Source: Elysia marginata
Lineage: Eukaryota; Mollusca; Gastropoda; Plakobranchidae
Length of the DNA: 42,296 nucleotides
Direction: 5' to 3'
Assembly: GCA_019649035.1 (NCBI GenBank)
Contig: BMAT01012519.1
Coordinates: 320,619-362,914, forward strand
Part shown: in pieces, positions 25,301 to 34,200 of the stretch
Layout: every line of letters starts with the position of its first letter
How positions within the stretch are numbered: the stretch's first letter is position 1
Notes under the pieces: generated by a model
What the model saw: only the letters and a program-made list of their open reading frames with translations
Databases searched by the model: none
Told to the model about the DNA's origin: nothing
Position numbers and translations under genes: made by a program

Positions 25301-28300
25301 AAAGAGAAAGAGGGCAAGAAAATAGAAAATAGAGAGAGGAAAAGAGACAATAAGAGTTAGATGAGGCATAAGAACAAAAAGAATGACAACTGACTAGTCA
25401 CTATTTAAATTTGGAAACAAGATAAGAAGGGGGGGGGAGCAATGAGAGAAAGTTAGGAGAGGAAGAAGTAAAATATATGATTATGAGTTGAAAAGAGGAG
25501 CTTCAAGGGAGATAAGAAACAAGCATGAAAGAAAAAGTTAAAACTCACTTGTTTGTTTTATCAGGGCGCCTCCATACAGACCAGAAAGGTCCTGGGGTTT
25601 TGAAACAAAAACAACAAATCTGAATGCAAAAACTCATAAAAGATTTAGAATTGACTCAGATTTGATATGTTTGATTACTGTATTTAGGTGACAAAATCAA
25701 TTGTAAAAAAAAGTCTGAATTCATAGCACCTTAGGTTTTATAATATCAAGTCTGATTTGTTTATGGTAATTAGATTCACCAGAATGGCAAATTTAAGTCA
25801 TAACATATCAGTGAATAAGGTCATACTTTTGCATACCAGATAAGACCTGACAAAAACCCTACTTCCCTAATTTTCTTCTCAGGGACACATATGATGCTCT
25901 AGACATCTAAATCAGCAACACAGTTTACATGTGATATCACACAATGGCAAAAATGGTAGGATGGCAATTATTTTTAGCCAGATACACAAATAAAAAAGCT
26001 TAAGATAATTCGTAATTCATTTTCCACGACATTGTAGGCAAGTTTTAAAAATAAGTAAAATTTTGGAGAACAGCCTGCATTTTTCTAACAGCTGAATTGT
26101 CACAACCAACCCAGCAGTGGGAGACTTAATGAGAAGTCTTTTCTTGATTTGGTGATGTATTAAGCTATACAAAGCTTTACCTATAAGATTGCAAGTTTTA
26201 GCAACTGCATGTGTATATGCTCTGTAGTTTTGTCTGCCAAGAAATTTCCCTCTTTACAAGCACTCACCTCGTTGATATTGACGACAAAATAATTAAAATG
26301 AACTTTGACCCTTGGTCTCTGTGCCATCCTGAGAGCCACCGAGCCCAGGGATCGAACTGTGAATACAGAGCAAGAGTAAGGTGAAAGAAACTTACTTGAA
26401 AATCTTTTAATGTATTAGTCATGAAAAATGACAAACAGTGATATAACTGTACATTCTTTACCTGGGTTTAAAATTTGATTCTTAAATTCAGTCATTGATT
26501 ATACACATAAATTCAAGAAACAGGAAAAGGGTATGAAAAAGTAAGAAAGGTAACTGGTGAAGACATTAAGACACACATATTGGTGCAGTAAGGTAAACAT
26601 CCAAAAACATGGAAGTTCCTGTCAATGCAAAGCACCAGTAACCTAACAACACTAGCAAAGCACTCACATTAATTGGCTTTTTTTTAGATAAAGGGTTGAA
26701 GGTCAAACCAATCACAAACATTTTCAATTTTGAGTTCTAGGTTCAATACAAACCATTTTCATAATCCCTTTAAGTTAGAGACAAAATAATAAATTTTTGA
26801 ATTTTTTTTTACATCATGAAACCCAAGCCCAGTTCTTGCTATTCTCTGATTTTTTAAATTGGGTTTACAAATAAAGACTCTATCGTGAACCTTCAGTTTC
26901 CTTCACTTGACTGAATCTGGTTTCATTACCTTGCTTGTGGCTTCCACTATTGCCCGGGATGAAAAGTACTGGAATTCCATCGAGCTGCAAGTTGCTGATG
27001 AGAAAATTTTGTGACGCAATGACCACATTTTTTTTTTATTTATAAATTAGTGAAACAACAACAATTGTATTCATAACTTCTGACCATGATTTTATTGCAT
27101 GGCCTTGAGAGCCATTTTTGCGAAAATGCCTTCTTAAGAGTCGGCTTTGAAACTGTAGCCAGCTAAAAACAATAAACTTATTTTATTTAAGAGAAAACAA
27201 TTCATTAACCCCTTGACTGCTCTGTGTACGTACACTGTACGTACTACTGCCCCAGGGGTCTAATGCACTGTGGGTGTACATTGTAAGAGAGACAACAAAC
27301 GCTTATTCAAAGTCTTAGAACAGTTTACATAATTTGGGAGTGTTTTTTTTTAAGAGATAGATGCTGAAACAAGTTTACCCTTTTAGTTATATAAAAAAGA
27401 AAAGGCAAAATATTACAAATCTTTATCACCATGTCTAGACCCTTAACTGCTGTATATATGTAAATTTGAAAGATATTATAATGATCAAGTCTACAGTTTA
27501 TAATTGTTTATTTATATCCCATTATTCCTTTATCTGAATTTCTAAAAGAATATATACAACATAGGCACACTTGTAAGTAACTGCTAGGCATCAACATCTT
27601 CGTGAAAAATATGCTTTCCTGTGATATTAAAATAGATCAATTATTCAAAGTAGTTGATAAATTATTTCATATATATAAAGACATTTAAATTCATTTTTGA
27701 AGATTCTCCTTGGGATCTTCATTAGTGAAAATGTATATATATATACAGTGAAAACCCTTAATAAAGACCTGGAAAATATCTATAAAAACTGGTCTTATAG
27801 TTATATAAAAGAAGGGGTCTTAGTTTAGGGGTTATATTACTATATATCCATGATGAGCGGACATCTTTAAAGTTAAAGTCATATAAGAAGGGTGGAGTTT
27901 ATTGAGGGGTTCTCGATGAAGGAGTTACACTGTATCTACTCGAGTGAAAGAGGAAAAAATTAAATCAAAGGCAAACCTGATTTTGTCAGCATAAGCCCTG
28001 AAAGAAATGAGATAAGATATAACATAGCATATAGCATATGAGAATGTACATGTTCAATTATCTCTAATCTTGAAATATAGGTACACACAATGAAGTCAGT
28101 AATTTTACTACAGGATTTTTAATAAGAAAGATAATCTTTCTGAAGCACTTATTTCAAAGCATAAAAGGTTGTTCATCATGTAAACAAACAAAAAAAAAAC
28201 ATTTCCACCTCATCACTTTAGATTTTTTTAACTGAACAAGCATTATGATTAAAAGACATTTTCATATATATATGATTCTGTGGTTTGGGATGGATAAAGT

Positions 28301-30933
28301 ATTTAAAGTGATAAAAATGAAAATGAGACCTTTATATCACACATCTCTTTTTAACTACGTCAGTTTAAAAAAGAAATGAAAAAAAGAAGAAATGGTCATT
28401 CAAATTCTATCATTACATGATGGCGGACACAAATTTGTCCTGCATCACAAGAAACACGTTTTAATAGTAAAAATGTCTCAGACCCAGGAAGAATGAGTCG
28501 GAAGTTGGAAATTAATTTTTTTAGAAAAAGCCATGGTCTTTCACTCGCTGTTATTTACTACTTTACAATTTCTTTAGCGCTTTCGGCTTTCTTTCTCTCC
28601 ATTGTTTATCCCAGTCACTTTTTTATGTCTTGCTCAGTTTTTTCTGTCTTTTGTTAGACTACCTTTTTTTGTTTTCCTTCCTCTCTCTCCTCTGTCTTTA
28701 ACCCCAACTTTCTGTCTCTATTTTAAATTGACAAAAGTAATTTTAAATATTGATAATTTTATGAAATCTTTAAATATGAAAACTTAGAATAAATGTTTTC
28801 TTAAAAACAGTAGTTCTTCTTTAAAAGTGAAAATTGCGACATGTGACTTGTTCAGACATAAATTTATTCTTTTTTTTTTTTTTTATAAATTCTTTCGAAA
28901 TTTCTACTGAGCAAAATAATTGTTTGAAAGATAATATTATGAAGTCTTTTTTACAGCACAGCACTATCATTAGCTTACAATCTACAATGCGTCACAGCAC
29001 AGCACTGTCATTAGCTTACAAGCTACATTGCGTCTGAAAACACTTTGTCCATCATCATAATCAATAGATTCAAGTCATTTTATCAGTCTCATATTGAGTT
29101 AGAAAAAGACTACATATATAATTATATTTTTATCTTGATAAAATAATCACCTTATGATTTTTAGTATCACAGAAGAAGGAGAGCAGTTGCAAAGTCAATT
29201 TGTTTTCTTTTAAAGTTTTCGCTCTTACCTACTGCACAGAATCAGAAAAAAAATTGTTTTCATTGCAATTTGTAACAAGACCTTAGTCAGTTGAAATGCA
29301 ATGTAACAAGAAGTTCAAAACTTTGAGTCAAAACAAAGTAATCCAAATTTATAAAACTTGAATGTTGGTTGGATATTGACTTACCCCTCTCCATAGATGT
29401 GTAGACCATAGCTTGGAAAATATTTTGCAGCTTCTTCAAGGTCAATTTTCTAGAAAAAAAAATTAAATTCAAGTTTTATACATTATGAACAGAATACATA
29501 AAATGAGTAACTTATCATAATTTGTTATAAATGATTTTATCATTTTAAAAAGAGATTATTAAAGAAAAACTGTTCTTGGGTCTTTAACTTTTGCACACAT
29601 TTCTGTCATATATTCAAGTGACTAAATGAGGTTAAGCTTACATGTAGCTGGTGAAACGGAATGTATAAACTTTTAACCTGAAGCAAAAAGAAAGAAACAG
29701 AAATAATAAATTTGAAATTTATAATTTGAGAGGGAATCAAGACAGTTATTATGGTTTTCTACACTTTTGAAACTAAAACATTTATAATTTTATTATAACA
29801 AAATATTAATTCTAATAATTATAGACTTTTTAAAAGTATAAATTCTTTACCAACAGAGATTAACATTGGTGGAATTTTAAAAATTACCCTGGCTGTAGCA
29901 AAGCAATTATTTATAAAGATTAAAGTAGTTCAAATTGTTGCTTTTTTCATTTCATTAGATAGCCAATCTTTCTGCAAAAAAAAAATCTTGTAAAGTATGT
30001 ACAGTGTTCACCACCTAATAATCCGCAGTGTTTAAACCCCCTAGATGCCTTTTAACTCCACAGTTTAATGAAACCGAATTTTTGCTCTATGAATAATTCC
30101 CGTAATAGTCTGATTTCATTTTCAATGGATAGGGCGCATTATCAATAGCTTCAATAGCGATTTGTGTCATCACAACACTGTGATTAGGTTACATGGTGAC
30201 GCCATCAAGATGGCGGTTTTAGAATTCAAGCAGTGGCAAAGAAAAGATTATCAGGAGCATATAGATAGGTCATTTGGTCAATGACACAATGCCATAGCAT
30301 TCGCACCCATACAGTGAGAGAGGCAAAGTGGACATTCAATGGACTGTCTGCTTATAATCCAAACACTCCTAGCATCCTCACTCATCACAATTTACAAAAT
30401 TTGGGAAAAAAATCAAGCCAATCCATCATTTACCCCCTTCTTTCTCAATACTCTCATTTGGATTAATCTACTTCTAATTCAATCTTTAATAGGCTAATGA
30501 AAGACAACAGTCGCCAAAGTACTCAAACATCAGACAGTCATTCTTTTACCTTTAAACCAGAGAGAGGATAGCATGAAGAAACTGCAGAAATAGCTTTATT
30601 CTAGACACTACTTGGTGAACAAGCAGAAATTAGAAATTCTTGCCCACAAAAAAGGAGGGACAGTAAGATAGAATATATCTAGATTCTAGATTCTAACTTA
30701 GTTTACGGAAATCAGGAAGAATGTATTAACGCTGCGTTCATTGTTACAGCGTCACTCAGTAGCAATTCACACAGCCATAACAAAATCAATTACCGTACCT
30801 GATACTCTGGATACTCGAACATGTAAGTCATTTCACACCCATTGTCCTCAAAGTTTGTCAGAAGATCATTAACTCCGTAAGCAATAATACTGATTATGAC
30901 AACCGAGACGCTGAGTGTTAAGGGGGCCGCCAT
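9726..30933 (-). CDS. PGAP1: PGAP1, GPI inositol-deacylase, C-terminus not found
   Basis: ER-membrane lipase that removes the inositol acyl chain from newly made GPI-anchored proteins. Twenty exons, 5' to 3' (high to low coordinate): 30799-30933, 29385-29449, 27977-27997, 26930-26994, 26268-26356, 25549-25591, 24847-24938, 23834-23930, 23177-23337, 22424-22456, 21363-21415, 20668-20734, 18562-18726, 17110-17187, 13152-13192, 13024-13087, 12000 into the gap, 11269-11500, 10584-10653, 9726-9897. Phases agree at every junction except where the N-run hides one. The start ATG (30931-30933) is followed by a hydrophobic signal/anchor segment (residues about 5-20) and then the family motif MFEYPEYQ. 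The lipase motif GHSMGG has its Ser at about residue 169 (human Ser174). GGGHRDIQV and WVSTDH (His about 280, a likely triad member) follow, then the beta-rich lumenal region (NTWDSIIS, RLNVPWSKEE). The last exon seen ends in LGQ before a GT donor; about 300 C-terminal residues with several membrane spans are expected but absent. Introns are 0.1-4 kb and hold LINE, SINE and DNA-element fossils. Confidence 0.93.
10210..10535 (-). mobile_element. tRNA-derived SINE, near full length
   Basis: Read on the minus strand this starts with a tRNA-like head: an A-box-like GTGACTCAGGGG and a B-box-like GGTTTGATTCC. It then follows the same body as the SINE at 21622-21935, including TTGTGGAATG and GAGTTGAATTTGCT, and ends at ACTATAACCAT. 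It lies in a PGAP1 intron in the sense direction. Confidence 0.8.
11269..11500 (-). CDS. PGAP1: PGAP1 exon, lumenal beta-rich region
   Basis: The longest PGAP1 exon in the window: 77 codons plus one base, flanked by CAG and GTAAGT. It reads VSITSDRYNSDERHLVYHL, then NTWDSIISYPI, then a segment (NQSVFYSLHLAGLGQPITAY) that lines up with human LYYNLELLNFGQIYQAF. The plus-strand frame over the same bases (11276-11569) is its shadow. Confidence 0.9.
12000..12157 (-). CDS. PGAP1: PGAP1 exon cut by an assembly gap
   Basis: Bases 12000-12075 read GISFRDLEITKDTHIVISVP and AGQKQ on the minus strand, ending at a GTAAGA donor. The frame runs straight into the N-run at 12076-12157. The preceding exon (13024-13087) ends in phase 0, so the hidden acceptor and the first codons must lie inside or next to the Ns. 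The TTTTAG just inside the visible part is not the acceptor: using it would put the following codons out of frame. Human IKYLTLRLQDY aligns with the visible start. Confidence 0.8.
12208..12504 (-). mobile_element. tRNA-derived SINE, 5'-truncated
   Basis: Minus-strand copy of the same SINE family as 10210-10535 and 21622-21935. It shares TTGTGGAATGTTAGTATTTG and the B-box-like GGTTCTATTCC, but the A-box end is missing. It begins about 50 bases from the N-run at 12076-12157, so repeat content may have helped cause that gap. Confidence 0.8.
13850..14925 (-). mobile_element. L2/CR1-like LINE, 3' part, interrupted
   Basis: On the minus strand the 14707-14937 segment reads a LINE C-terminal region ending in SFKYYGPFI. 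That matches the plus-strand copy at 5144-5368 (SFKYYGPF), with the same GGCATTACATTGGTTACC stretch. A tail with AGTGCTTTGAGA and AAGGCGCTCTTTCAATGC leads to A/T-rich sequence near 13850. The copy is broken by a DNA element at 14926-16888 and continues at 16889. It sits in a PGAP1 intron in the sense direction and is full of stops. Confidence 0.7.
14926..16888. mobile_element. hAT-like nonautonomous DNA transposon, nested in a LINE
   Basis: The ends are perfect 10-bp inverted repeats, CAGGGTTGCC at 14926-14935 and GGCAACCCTG at 16879-16888. They are flanked by near-identical short duplications (AATGTTAA on the left, AATGTAA on the right). The related LINE copy at about 5019-5036 shows the uninterrupted site GGCATTACATTGGTTACC, which confirms the insertion point. 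The TIR sequence and the 7-8 bp duplication fit the hAT superfamily. No transposase frame was found in about 2 kb, so it looks nonautonomous. Both ends carry several GAGGGC motifs on the same strand (near 14955-15000 and 16750-16830). An inner segment at about 16470-16558 ends in GGCAGGTCTG and may be a further nested element. Confidence 0.75.
15411..15431. repeat. Short AGATCT array
   Basis: Three consecutive AGATCT units followed by AGG, inside the hAT-like element. Each unit is a palindrome, so the array reads the same on both strands. Similar arrays flank NUDCD3 exon 1. Confidence 0.7.
16889..16950 (-). mobile_element. Second half of the interrupted LINE
   Basis: Minus-strand sequence GCAAAAACTGTTTTAAAGG followed by CATTACATT continues the LINE at 13850-14925 and matches the plus-strand copy near 4995-5030. 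The right boundary is fuzzy; similarity fades by about 16950. Confidence 0.6.
18562..18726 (-). CDS. PGAP1: PGAP1 exon next to a LINE tail
   Basis: Fifty-five codons in phase 0, reading ISKDADLRMKVFKHHFLSNN and ending in SWTFMSRK before GTATGG. It corresponds to the human segment after FFDLIDADTKQ up to the WVLVKVSK block. Its acceptor (AACAG) lies only 22 bases from the TAA repeat that ends the LINE at 18753-20160. Confidence 0.9.
18749..18791. repeat. TAA microsatellite at LINE 3' end
   Basis: About fourteen TAA units. On the minus strand this is an ATT-rich tail, the usual 3' end of L2/CR1-type elements, so it most likely came in with the LINE next to it. Confidence 0.85.
18753..20160 (-). 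mobile_element. L2/CR1-like LINE, reverse-transcriptase half
   Basis: Minus-strand frames give, in order: an LLDLSAAIDTIDHTILLNRL block near 20040, VLQWFKLYLSARTQS near 19930, GIPQGSVLCSFYTLY near 19860, NKLKLNDDKAE near 19650, KNLGLYLDNDMSMS near 19530, and LSKLDYCNALLAGLPKNLLN near 19360. This is the canonical RT order through thumb and C-terminal region. Frames change and stops occur, so it is dead. The endonuclease end is missing. Sequence differs from the LINE at 3735-5605, so it is a second family or subfamily. It lies in a PGAP1 intron in the sense direction. Confidence 0.85.
20450..20530 (-). other. tRNA-like sequence, possible SINE head
   Basis: On the minus strand, GTGGCTCTCTCAGAAAGGCA resembles an A box region and GGGGTTTGGTCC resembles a B box, spaced roughly as in a tRNA. 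It differs from the three SINE copies here. The acceptor stem does not pair convincingly, so it is not called as a tRNA gene. Confidence 0.3.
21363..21415 (-). CDS. PGAP1: PGAP1 exon carrying the STDH motif
   Basis: Short exon reading TTAVPKSWVSTDHKCSV plus two bases that complete a Trp codon with the next exon. Human has AVPKTWVSTDHLSIVWC at this place. The His codon at 21377-21379 is the best candidate for the catalytic His of the lipase triad. The two residues after it (KC for LS in human) depart from the form I remember. Confidence 0.85.
21622..21935 (+). mobile_element. tRNA-derived SINE, near full length
   Basis: The head GGAGCAGCATGGCTCAGTGG holds an A box (TGGCTCAGTGG, 21632-21642). 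The B box GGTTCAATCCC follows at 21676-21686. The body includes TTGTGGAATGTTAGTATTTG and GAGTTGAATTTGCT, and ends near ACTATAACCAT. It lies antisense in a PGAP1 intron. It is the best-preserved polymerase III promoter of the three copies, so probably the youngest. The plus-strand ORF across it is chance. Confidence 0.85.
22340..22368. other. G-run and assembly gap
   Basis: A G-homopolymer of at least 17 bases runs into ten Ns. It is probably a sequencing dropout at a long G tract in a PGAP1 intron, 56 bases from the exon at 22424. All flanking exons join in phase across it, so no coding sequence seems lost here. Confidence 0.9.
22855..22912. mobile_element. Half of a mariner-like MITE
   Basis: CAGTTTTTTCTAATTCTCGA followed by GAGATTCGACTTC and TTTTACTGTA closely matches the right half of the element at 36808-36924. 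The left end is not recognisable. Confidence 0.5.
24545..24612 (-). mobile_element. LINE or SINE 3' tail remnant
   Basis: On the minus strand, GTAAAGTGCTTAGAAATA and then TTAAGCGCCATATAAGTATT resembles the AAGCGC/TATATAA tails of L2/CR1-type elements. No coding part is attached. Confidence 0.4.
24847..24938 (-). CDS. PGAP1: PGAP1 exon with the lipase Ser
   Basis: Thirty codons ending VVVVGHSM just before a GTAAGA donor. The nucleophile Ser codon is 24850-24852, and the two Gly codons of GHSMGG open the next exon (23930 downward). The active-site motif is therefore split by an intron of about 0.9 kb. KFVHLCLKKILTFY fits the helix before the nucleophile elbow. Confidence 0.93.
24985..25370. 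repeat. Polypurine GA-rich tract
   Basis: Nearly 400 bases of A/G-rich sequence with a GA dinucleotide core at about 25258-25298. The minus-strand Ser/Leu-rich frames here are repeat shadows. It sits in the PGAP1 intron between the exons at 24847 and 25549. Confidence 0.9.
27744..27934. mobile_element. mariner-like MITE, TACAGTG ends
   Basis: Ends TACAGTGAAAACCC on the left and GGAGTTACACTGTA on the right are inverted copies over the first seven bases and similar beyond. TA at both borders fits the Tc1/mariner TA duplication. About 190 bp, no coding capacity, in a PGAP1 intron. Confidence 0.5.
27977..27997 (-). CDS. PGAP1: PGAP1 21-base microexon
   Basis: An acceptor TTTCAG and seven codons' worth of sequence (completing Gly, then AYADKI and two bases of Ser). 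It bridges GEG in the previous exon to NLQLDGIPVLFIPGN in the next. Human SYAEEHKILPLTGIPV supports the reading. Its donor GTTTGC is weak. Without this exon the neighbours would still be in phase but the family segment would lose seven residues. Confidence 0.75.
28953..29034. repeat. Two tandem copies of a 41-bp unit
   Basis: 28953-28993 and 28994-29034 are direct repeats starting ACAGCACAGCACT and ending TGCGTC, with three mismatches. A recent local duplication inside a PGAP1 intron. Confidence 0.95.
30799..30933 (-). CDS. PGAP1: PGAP1 first coding exon
   Basis: Forty-five codons from an ATG in a strong context (AACATGGCGG). MAAPLTLSVSVVIISIIAYG is a hydrophobic signal anchor, followed by NFEDNGCEMTYMFEYPEYQ, the most recognisable N-terminal family motif. 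GTACGG donor. The ATG five bases upstream opens a different frame that stops within eight codons, so the second ATG is the start. Confidence 0.93.
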
Positions 30934-31207
30934 GTTGTCATTAGATAAAACTAAAAAACTGAAACATCACATACAAAAACAAATCAAAAGGCGTGTATTT
31001 TTTCTGAATCTGTGAAATTTTAATAAAACTATATCTACCTAAATTATTTTTTAATTAAATTGGAGTATCAAGTTATGTCACACGATATACAACACCGTGT
31101 TCATAAAATGTCCTGACTTTTTTTCCTAGGTTTAGATCTAGATCTAGACATTAAATCGAAATCAAGATCTTTATTTTACATTAGCCCTAACAACAATAAT
31201 AACCAAC
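30934..31207. promoter_or_regulatory. Head-to-head promoter, PGAP1 and NUDCD3
   Basis: Only 274 bases separate the divergent start codons, so the two transcription starts and both 5'UTRs must fit here. Both ATGs lie in YY1-like motifs (AACATGGCGGCC on the minus strand at 30926-30937, AACATGGCTGCC on the plus strand at 31205-31216). No TATA box is convincing at a fixed distance. An AGATCT-rich run lies at 31128-31148. Confidence 0.75.
31128..31148. repeat. TAGATCTAGATCTAGA run in promoter
   Basis: Two and a half palindromic AGATCT units starting from CTAGGTTTAG, 60-80 bases before the NUDCD3 ATG. Probably part of its 5'UTR or core promoter. Confidence 0.8.
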
Positions 31208-34200
31208 ATGGCTGCCGCCGATGAAAAATACGATTCTGCTCTGCTAGGCATCCTTCAAAATGAGGGACAAGTGGCCCCGTTTTTAGATGCCGTCATAGGG
31301 TTTTTGTACCGTAGGTAGGTGTAATATTTGTATTTGGGAAGTTACTAGATGTTTACATGGTTCTAATTAAATAGTGAAAATAAAAGAAACGTGAGTAGAA
31401 ATTGAGGTGGTTCTGTTCCTAACAAATTATAGATTTTTAGATCCAGATCTCTAGATCTAGATCTATATCTAGATCTAAATCTAAACCTAAGCAATTTTAT
31501 CGGCAACAATTTATTAATTTTCCCCAATTTTTATAAGGCCTGTAGAGTTTTTGGTTTAGCCCTGGGATTGGCATGCTAGTATTAAAAAATTGGTTATCGT
31601 TCCCTTCATTTCGTCAGTCTCGCCAGCGGGCCAATGCCAGGAATAGGCCTATCCCCACATTTGCACTAGCCAAGATTCTAGAATTATGTTCTACCCTCCT
31701 AATACTTCATTTTATTTATCATTAGAATTTAATTTTCTTTCCTCTCTCTTCAGAACTGACTTTTTTAGAATAATGAAGAATGACATGGACAAAATGGGCT
31801 TTCCACCAGGTGTAGCACTCAAACTCTTAACAAATGTAAGAGATTTTTCTTTTCTTTTTTTCTTAAATTTCATTTTGTTGGCAAAATAACTCTGCAATAT
31901 AACATATTAAGCTATTTAGACTAAATAATCTATAGATACTTCTTCGTTTAATTTACTTTACAACAGTCAAATAGAACTTAGAAGCAAAATACATATGTAG
32001 TTTTGTTTGTTTTGCTTTTTACAAAGCATAACTGGTATAACATGTTGCATTTAGATTGTACCATATGGTATCTTACTCAGTGTCCAAAGCCAACTCCACT
32101 CTTCTCATTTCTAGATCTTCAAAAAATATGAATCGTTGGCAGCCCAAGATGAGGAGAGAAGAGGAGAAAATAAACAGAAAAGCGCAGAAGTAAACAAAGG
32201 GCAAGAATCCACTAAAAAGACAAAAAGTAAGACAGACTCAGAGTCAGTAAAAACATTGAAAACTGAAGTCAATAATGCAACACCAGGTAAGGAGCTTGTC
32301 GGCCCCCTTAAGTGTCAGCTGTATATAAAAGAACCTACACAGTCATCATGTGTTCAGATATTAGACCAGTAACTTTTCAGAAGCTTCGCAAACCTGATCC
32401 AATTTTTGTTGCCCTCAAATGTTTTCAGATGTGTCAGAAATGCATACTTAAAAGCCCGTTCCCAGATGTGTCAGAAATGCATGATATAGATGAATGCCTA
32501 ATTTTAACAGATTTTTTCTTCTATAGCATTTTGCCAAAAAAGTTACCATTTTTAGATGCTCTGTTATAGGTTTGCGATATTTAATCTTTTCTGAAATGGT
32601 AATTGAATTTTTGAATGGCACCAAACTTACTGGATAATAAGTTAATTAAATATAATGAATATAATTTGTTTCTTCTTGACTACTTCAACCCCATTAAAAA
32701 GTGTACTCCCCCGCCCTCCCTCCTCTTTTCCAAAGAAAAGCATAATTTTTAACCTTACCTCTCTTTTTTATATGTTTGTTGTGCCTGTTCTTTATGTCCA
32801 TTTATGAGAGGTGCATATAATTATTAGTATAATCATCATTTACGATTACTACTGTTATCATTACTTCATTACTTAGAACATTCAGTGATCTATAAAAATC
32901 TTCTCATCAAGTACATTAGTCACTTTATATTTCATACAAACAGCTGCTGCTTGTTACTTTTTACAATATTATATTTAGGGTAGCGAAAAAAAAAAGTTTC
33001 AGACTTAGGTTTACAATAACACCTGTGCTGATTTTTTTCCTTCATGTTTTTTAGAAGATTCAGCAGTCACATCTCAGGACTCTACAGATGAAAGAGGACT
33101 AGAAGACTCCACCCAATCATCAGTCAGTGCCATAGAGAAACCAAGGACAGGTCAACAAAGTGTGGCACATGGTATGGAAGTTGGAAACCAAGATACTGAA
33201 TCATCTTCAAGCAAAAATGAAAATGCTGGCGAAGAGGAAGGAGAGGAAGATAAAGAAGATCCTGAGCAAGCTAGGTGACAAAGTTTTTAGTTTTAAAAAA
33301 CCTGAATAGGTAAAATGTACATTCTGAAATTGGGGAAAAATTAGGTCTACACATTAAATGAGATTCATTTTATATATTTAACTTTTTTATGAATAATGCA
33401 AGCTTTGTTGGAGAAAATACATAAATTAATCATAAGCTCGTAAATATAATAATTTATCATTTGTGACTTCTATTGGCATAAATGTGCATTCTTTTTCTTC
33501 TTCGCGTTCTCCAAATGTTTATTTTTTGTAAAGATGTATACCTATCAGTTCCAGTAAGTTAATTGTTTTTCCTAGTTCTATAAGTGGGCCAGTTAGTTTG
33601 GTGCTAAGCGCGGCAGTTGATTCCCAAAATTATTCTGTTTTTTTATATAGCAAGCATTCCCGAAGAATATGTTCACTTGTATTTGCAGAGTCTCTGCACT
33701 TGCACATTTCTGATTCTCCGATTCTAAAGGTTTTGAAAACGTTGTTTTTTTCAATCTGTTATGATCAGCTCTTAATCTAAAGAGTGATGTTTGTTCCTCT
33801 CTGTTGAGTTTGTAGAAGTCATCTTTTTTTGTTAAAATCTTTATCGCTTTTTTTCTACCTTTGTCCTGCAGCCACCTTAATCATTGTTTTTGCTTCTTGA
33901 TATGTGATTGTCGTTTCTTTTTCTTCCAAACCTGAGTCAAGTTTGGCAAGGTTGTCTGCCTTTTCATTGCCCTTGATGTTGCTGTGCCCTGGTATCCACT
34001 GAATGTGCATTCTAAAAGAAATGCTTTCACACAGAAAGTTATATTTGTATCTTTGTATTCTGATCCATGTTAGATGTCAAAATGAGTTTATTCTACAATG
34101 TAGGTGACAGAATAAATTTTAAGTAGGAAAGAATATTCTGCTTATCAGTTCTTTTTCCATTCAGAATAATTTGTGTTGTACAACACTGTATTTTACTTAT

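Noticed and set aside
25103-25369. Leu/Ser/Pro ORF on the minus strand
   Set aside because: Translation of the polypurine tract.
30000-30260. CAGTGTTCACCACC sequence as a possible pogo-like element end
   Set aside because: No matching inverted end or target duplication found.
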